Shown piece by piece: positions 61,552-64,000 of a stretch of 64,000 bases of DNA; the first letter of the stretch is position 1; the number at the start of each line of letters is the position of its first letter. The position numbers and the translations under genes were made by a program. The DNA is from Stappia stellulata (GTDB taxonomy: Bacteria; Pseudomonadota; Alphaproteobacteria; Rhizobiales; Stappiaceae): contig NZ_JAIVMF010000002.1 in the NCBI RefSeq assembly GCF_020176715.1, positions 186,001 to 250,000 of the forward strand. The letters run 5' to 3'. The notes under the pieces were generated by a model, which had not been told where the DNA came from, did not search any database, and saw nothing but the letters and a program-made list of their open reading frames with translations.

Positions 61552-62817
61552 ATGAGGCGAGTTGTCGTTACTGGCCTTGGCATGGTCTCGCCGATGGCGT
61601 GCGGTGTCGAGGAAAGCTGGACTCGAATTCTGAATGGCGAAAGCGGGGCGTCCCGCGTCGAGCATTTCGAAGTCGAGGATCTCGCCTGCAAGATCGCCTG
61701 TCAGATTCCGCGCGGCGACGGGTCCAACGGGACGTTCAATCCCGACGACTGGATGGACCCCAAGGAGCAGCGCAAGGTCGACGATTTCATCGTCTTCGCG
61801 ATGGCGGCCGCCGAACAGGCGATCCGCGATTGCGGCTGGGCGCCGAAGACCTACGAGGAACAGATCCGCTCCGGCGTTCTGATCGGTTCGGGTATCGGCG
61901 GACTTCAGGGAATAGAGACAACCTCGCATGTCCTGCGTGACAAGGGCCCGCGACGTGTGTCGCCCTTCTTCATTCCCGGCCGGCTGATCAATCTCGCCGG
62001 CGGCTATGTTTCCATTCGCCACGGTCTCAAGGGGCCGAATCATGCGGTCGTCACCGCCTGCTCGACCGGCTCGCACGCCATTGGCGATGCCGCCCGTCTG
62101 ATCGCGCTGGACGATGCCGACATGATGGTGGCCGGCGGCACGGAATCTCCCGTCTGCCGGATCTCGCTTGCCGGCTTTGCCGCCGCGCGGGCGCTCTCCA
62201 CCGGTTTCAACGAAAATCCCAAGGGCGCGTCGCGTCCCTACGACAAGGACCGCGACGGTTTCGTCATGGGCGAGGGCGCCGGGGTGGTCGTGCTCGAGGA
62301 ATACGAGCGTGCCAAGGCCCGCGGCGCCAAGATCTATGGCGAAGTGGTCGGCTACGGCCTGTCGGGCGACGCCTATCACATCACCGCACCGTCGTCGGAC
62401 GGCGATGGCGCCTATCGCTGCATGCAGGCCGCGCTCAAGCGCGCCGGCATGACGCTCGGCGAGGTGGATTACGTCAACGCCCATGGCACCTCGACGCCGC
62501 TCGGCGACGAGATCGAGCTCGGTGCGGTCCAGCGGCTCGCCGGCGATGCCGCGTCGCGTCTCACCATGTCCTCGACGAAATCCTCGACCGGGCATCTTCT
62601 GGGTGCTGCCGGTGCGATCGAGGCGATCTTCTCGCTGCTGGCGATGCGCGACAACATCGTGCCGCCGACGATCAATCTCGAAAACCCGTCCGTGGAGACC
62701 GAGATCGACCTGGTTCCGAACACCGCCAAGCGCATGACGGTGGACACGGCCCTGTCCAATTCCTTCGGGTTTGGCGGGACCAATGCGTCCCTCGTCTTCC
62801 GCAAGGTTGCGGCCTGA
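61552..62817 (+). CDS. fabF: 3-oxoacyl-ACP synthase II
   Basis: A 421-residue condensing enzyme. The catalytic Cys is in VTACSTGSHAIGDA (about residue 168). The His residues lie in NAHGTSTPLGDEIE (about 310) and SSTKSSTGHLLGAAGAIEA (about 347). The ATG at 61552 gives the conserved MRRVVVTGLGMVSPMACG start. It completes the chain-elongation set of this operon and is followed by mltG, a common alphaproteobacterial order. Confidence 0.97.
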   Translation: MRRVVVTGLGMVSPMACGVEESWTRILNGESGASRVEHFEVEDLACKIACQIPRGDGSNGTFNPDDWMDPKEQRKVDDFIVFAMAAAEQAIRDCGWAPKTYEEQIRSGVLIGSGIGGLQGIETTSHVLRDKGPRRVSPFFIPGRLINLAGGYVSIRHGLKGPNHAVVTACSTGSHAIGDAARLIALDDADMMVAGGTESPVCRISLAGFAAARALSTGFNENPKGASRPYDKDRDGFVMGEGAGVVVLEEYERAKARGAKIYGEVVGYGLSGDAYHITAPSSDGDGAYRCMQAALKRAGMTLGEVDYVNAHGTSTPLGDEIELGAVQRLAGDAASRLTMSSTKSSTGHLLGAAGAIEAIFSLLAMRDNIVPPTINLENPSVETEIDLVPNTAKRMTVDTALSNSFGFGGTNASLVFRKVAA

Positions 62818-62818
62818 C

Positions 62819-62839
62819 GCCGGCGCCTTGCGCGCCGGC
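62819..62839 (+). repeat. Hairpin after fabF
   Basis: GCCGGCGC (62819-62826) pairs with GCGCCGGC (62832-62839) around a five-base loop, immediately after the fabF stop. No U-run follows, so it may be a processing or stability element before mltG. Confidence 0.45.
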
Positions 62840-62931
62840 TGACTGACAGCACGAACGGGCTTCGCGGTTTGGCCATAATTTCACGGCATGTGGCGAACCC
62901 AATCCTTCGATCAAACTGACCGGATGGGGTT

Positions 62932-64000
62932 ATGAGCGACAAGCCGACCGAAGATCCCGACAGCGGTACCGATGGCGAAACGCCGCTGTATCGGCCGAAC
63001 CCGAAGAGCCCGCGCGAGGCGATCCAGCCCGAGCCGGCGCCACAGCCGCCCGCGCGCTCGCGCCATGTGCGCAATCCGGTCGTCATCGTCATCAACTTCC
63101 TGCTGTCGCTGGCCGTACTTGGCGTCATCGCCGCCGGCGGCCTGCTCTATTGGGGCAAGGCCGAGTTCGAGGCGCCGGGGCCCTCCGTTTCCGAAAAGAC
63201 GGTGATCATCTCCTCGGGATCGAGCCTGCAGCAGATCGCCGACACGCTGGAGAACCAGGGCGTCATCGACAATGCCTATCTGTTCTGGGCGGGCGTGCGC
63301 GCCTACAAGAATGCCGGCAAGCTGAAGGCTGGCGAATATGCCTTCGCGCCGGGAAGCTCGATGCGCGAGGTGATGGAAGACCTGGTGAGCGGCAAGGCCG
63401 TCTATCACACGGTCACCGTGCCGGAGGGCTGGACGAGCCAGCAGATCGTCGAGCGGGTGCGCGAGCATCCGGTTCTGACCGGACAGCTCGACGAGATCCC
63501 GCCGGAAGGGGCGCTGCTGCCGGAAACCTATACCTTCACGCGCGGCGCCACGCGGGCGCAGATCATCAACCAGATGCAGGCGGCCCAGAAGAAGGCGCTC
63601 GCCGAGATCTGGGACCGGCGGGTCGAGGGTCTGCCGATCGAGACGCCCGAGGATCTGGTGATCCTGGCGTCAGTGGTCGAAAAGGAAACCGCGCGCGCCG
63701 ACGAACGGCCCCGCGTCGCCGGCGTCTTCGTCAACCGGCTGCGCCGCGGTATGCGGCTGCAGTCCGATCCGACCATTCTCTACGGGCTTTATGGCGGCGA
63801 TGCGTGGAACCAGGATCGCTCGGGGATCACCCGTTCGCAACTCGACGCACGCAATCCCTACAACACCTATCAGATCGACGGACTGCCGCCGGGGCCGATC
63901 GGCAATCCGGGCCGTGCGGCTATGGAAGCCGTTGCCAATCCGTCGCGCACCAAGGACCTGTTCTTCGTCGCTGACGGCACGGGCGGTCACGTCTTCGCCG
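62932..64000 (+). CDS. mltG: Endolytic murein transglycosylase (3' end outside window)
   Basis: The first 356 residues of MltG/YceG, which cuts nascent glycan strands inside the chain and helps release them from the synthase. A Pro-rich cytoplasmic tail (1 to about 48) and one membrane span (VVIVINFLLSLAVLGVIAAG, about 48-67) come first. A LysM-like region follows (SSGSSLQQIADTLENQGVID, about 90-110). The catalytic Glu lies in ILASVVEKETARADE (about 250). The family end region QIDGLPPGPIGNPGRAA is also present (about 318-334). The true frame starts at ATG 62932 and runs off the edge; a longer-looking overlapping frame at 63150 is spurious. Confidence 0.95.
   Translation, partial: MSDKPTEDPDSGTDGETPLYRPNPKSPREAIQPEPAPQPPARSRHVRNPVVIVINFLLSLAVLGVIAAGGLLYWGKAEFEAPGPSVSEKTVIISSGSSLQQIADTLENQGVIDNAYLFWAGVRAYKNAGKLKAGEYAFAPGSSMREVMEDLVSGKAVYHTVTVPEGWTSQQIVERVREHPVLTGQLDEIPPEGALLPETYTFTRGATRAQIINQMQAAQKKALAEIWDRRVEGLPIETPEDLVILASVVEKETARADERPRVAGVFVNRLRRGMRLQSDPTILYGLYGGDAWNQDRSGITRSQLDARNPYNTYQIDGLPPGPIGNPGRAAMEAVANPSRTKDLFFVADGTGGHVFA

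Noticed and set aside
63150-63974. A 274-codon plus-strand frame starting GQGRVRGAG
   Set aside because: It is a +1 shadow of mltG, whose true frame begins at ATG 62932 and carries the catalytic VVEKETA motif.
1-64000. tRNA or rRNA genes
   Set aside because: I looked for TPsiC-arm and acceptor patterns and conserved rRNA stretches on both strands and found none I could support.

Overview
The window is GC-rich, densely coded chromosomal DNA from an alphaproteobacterium, most likely of the order Hyphomicrobiales (Rhizobiales). This rests on gene order and family content: an RNase E with an acidic insert in its S1 domain, the rne / amiC-mrcA-prfB block, accB-accC next to aroQ and aat, a class II (plant-like) DAHP synthase, a DUF2865 secreted protein, a second-type glutamyl-tRNA synthetase, and rhizobial-type palindromic intergenic repeats. 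The genus cannot be fixed from the sequence alone. I found no tRNA, rRNA, CRISPR array, insertion sequence or phage gene. Both edge genes are cut: a sugar ABC transporter ATPase at the left and mltG at the right.

Layout. 1-2.6 kb: end of a sugar-uptake/catabolism operon (ABC ATPase, beta-hydroxyacid dehydrogenase, ThuA-like protein, joined by stop/start overlaps). 2.7-5.8 kb: rhodanese, LysR regulator, WrbA quinone reductase and an EamA exporter. 5.8-8.2 kb (minus): a compact, translationally coupled mini fatty-acid-synthase operon of acyl carrier protein, ketosynthase and two small hot-dog dehydratase-like proteins. Beside it lie a DRAM/Sfk1-like membrane protein and a PlsC acyltransferase. 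10.1-18.8 kb: FAH-family hydrolase, orphan ParA, aat, accC-accB, aroQ, a DsbA-like oxidoreductase, an M48 protease and an aminotransferase. 18.9-27.6 kb: rne diverging from amiC, mrcA and prfB; prfB carries a programmed +1 frameshift.

27.6-33.6 kb (minus): three tandem paralogous TupA-like ATP-grasp genes, an M23 endopeptidase, a DUF455 ferritin-like protein and a single-cysteine BCP peroxiredoxin. 33.7-43.9 kb (plus): a giant AsmA/YhdP-like protein, DAHP synthase, an orphan response regulator, NAD synthetase, an MFS transporter and GltX, which overlaps the convergent DUF2865 gene at its 3' end. 45-50 kb: MarR, a small membrane protein, CreA, a two-cysteine ArsR regulator of the BigR type, a small secreted protein and an L,D-transpeptidase. 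50-55.7 kb: cysS, a block of three approximately 275-bp RIME-like repeats, a DUF559 gene, a GFA protein, cimA and rarD. 55.8-58.9 kb (minus): tyrS and the rpsF-rpsR-rplI operon. 59.2 kb to the end (plus): fabD-fabG-acpP-fabF-mltG.

Cell-envelope work recurs through the window. Peptidoglycan genes include amiC, mrcA, the M23 endopeptidase, the L,D-transpeptidase and mltG. Lipid supply and transport genes include accBC, fabDGF/acpP, the mini-FAS operon, plsC and the YhdP-like protein. The parts most worth a second look are the mini-FAS operon, the ATP-grasp triplet, the triple mosaic repeat, the four-arm hairpin upstream of rne, and the BigR-like regulator with its small secreted neighbour.
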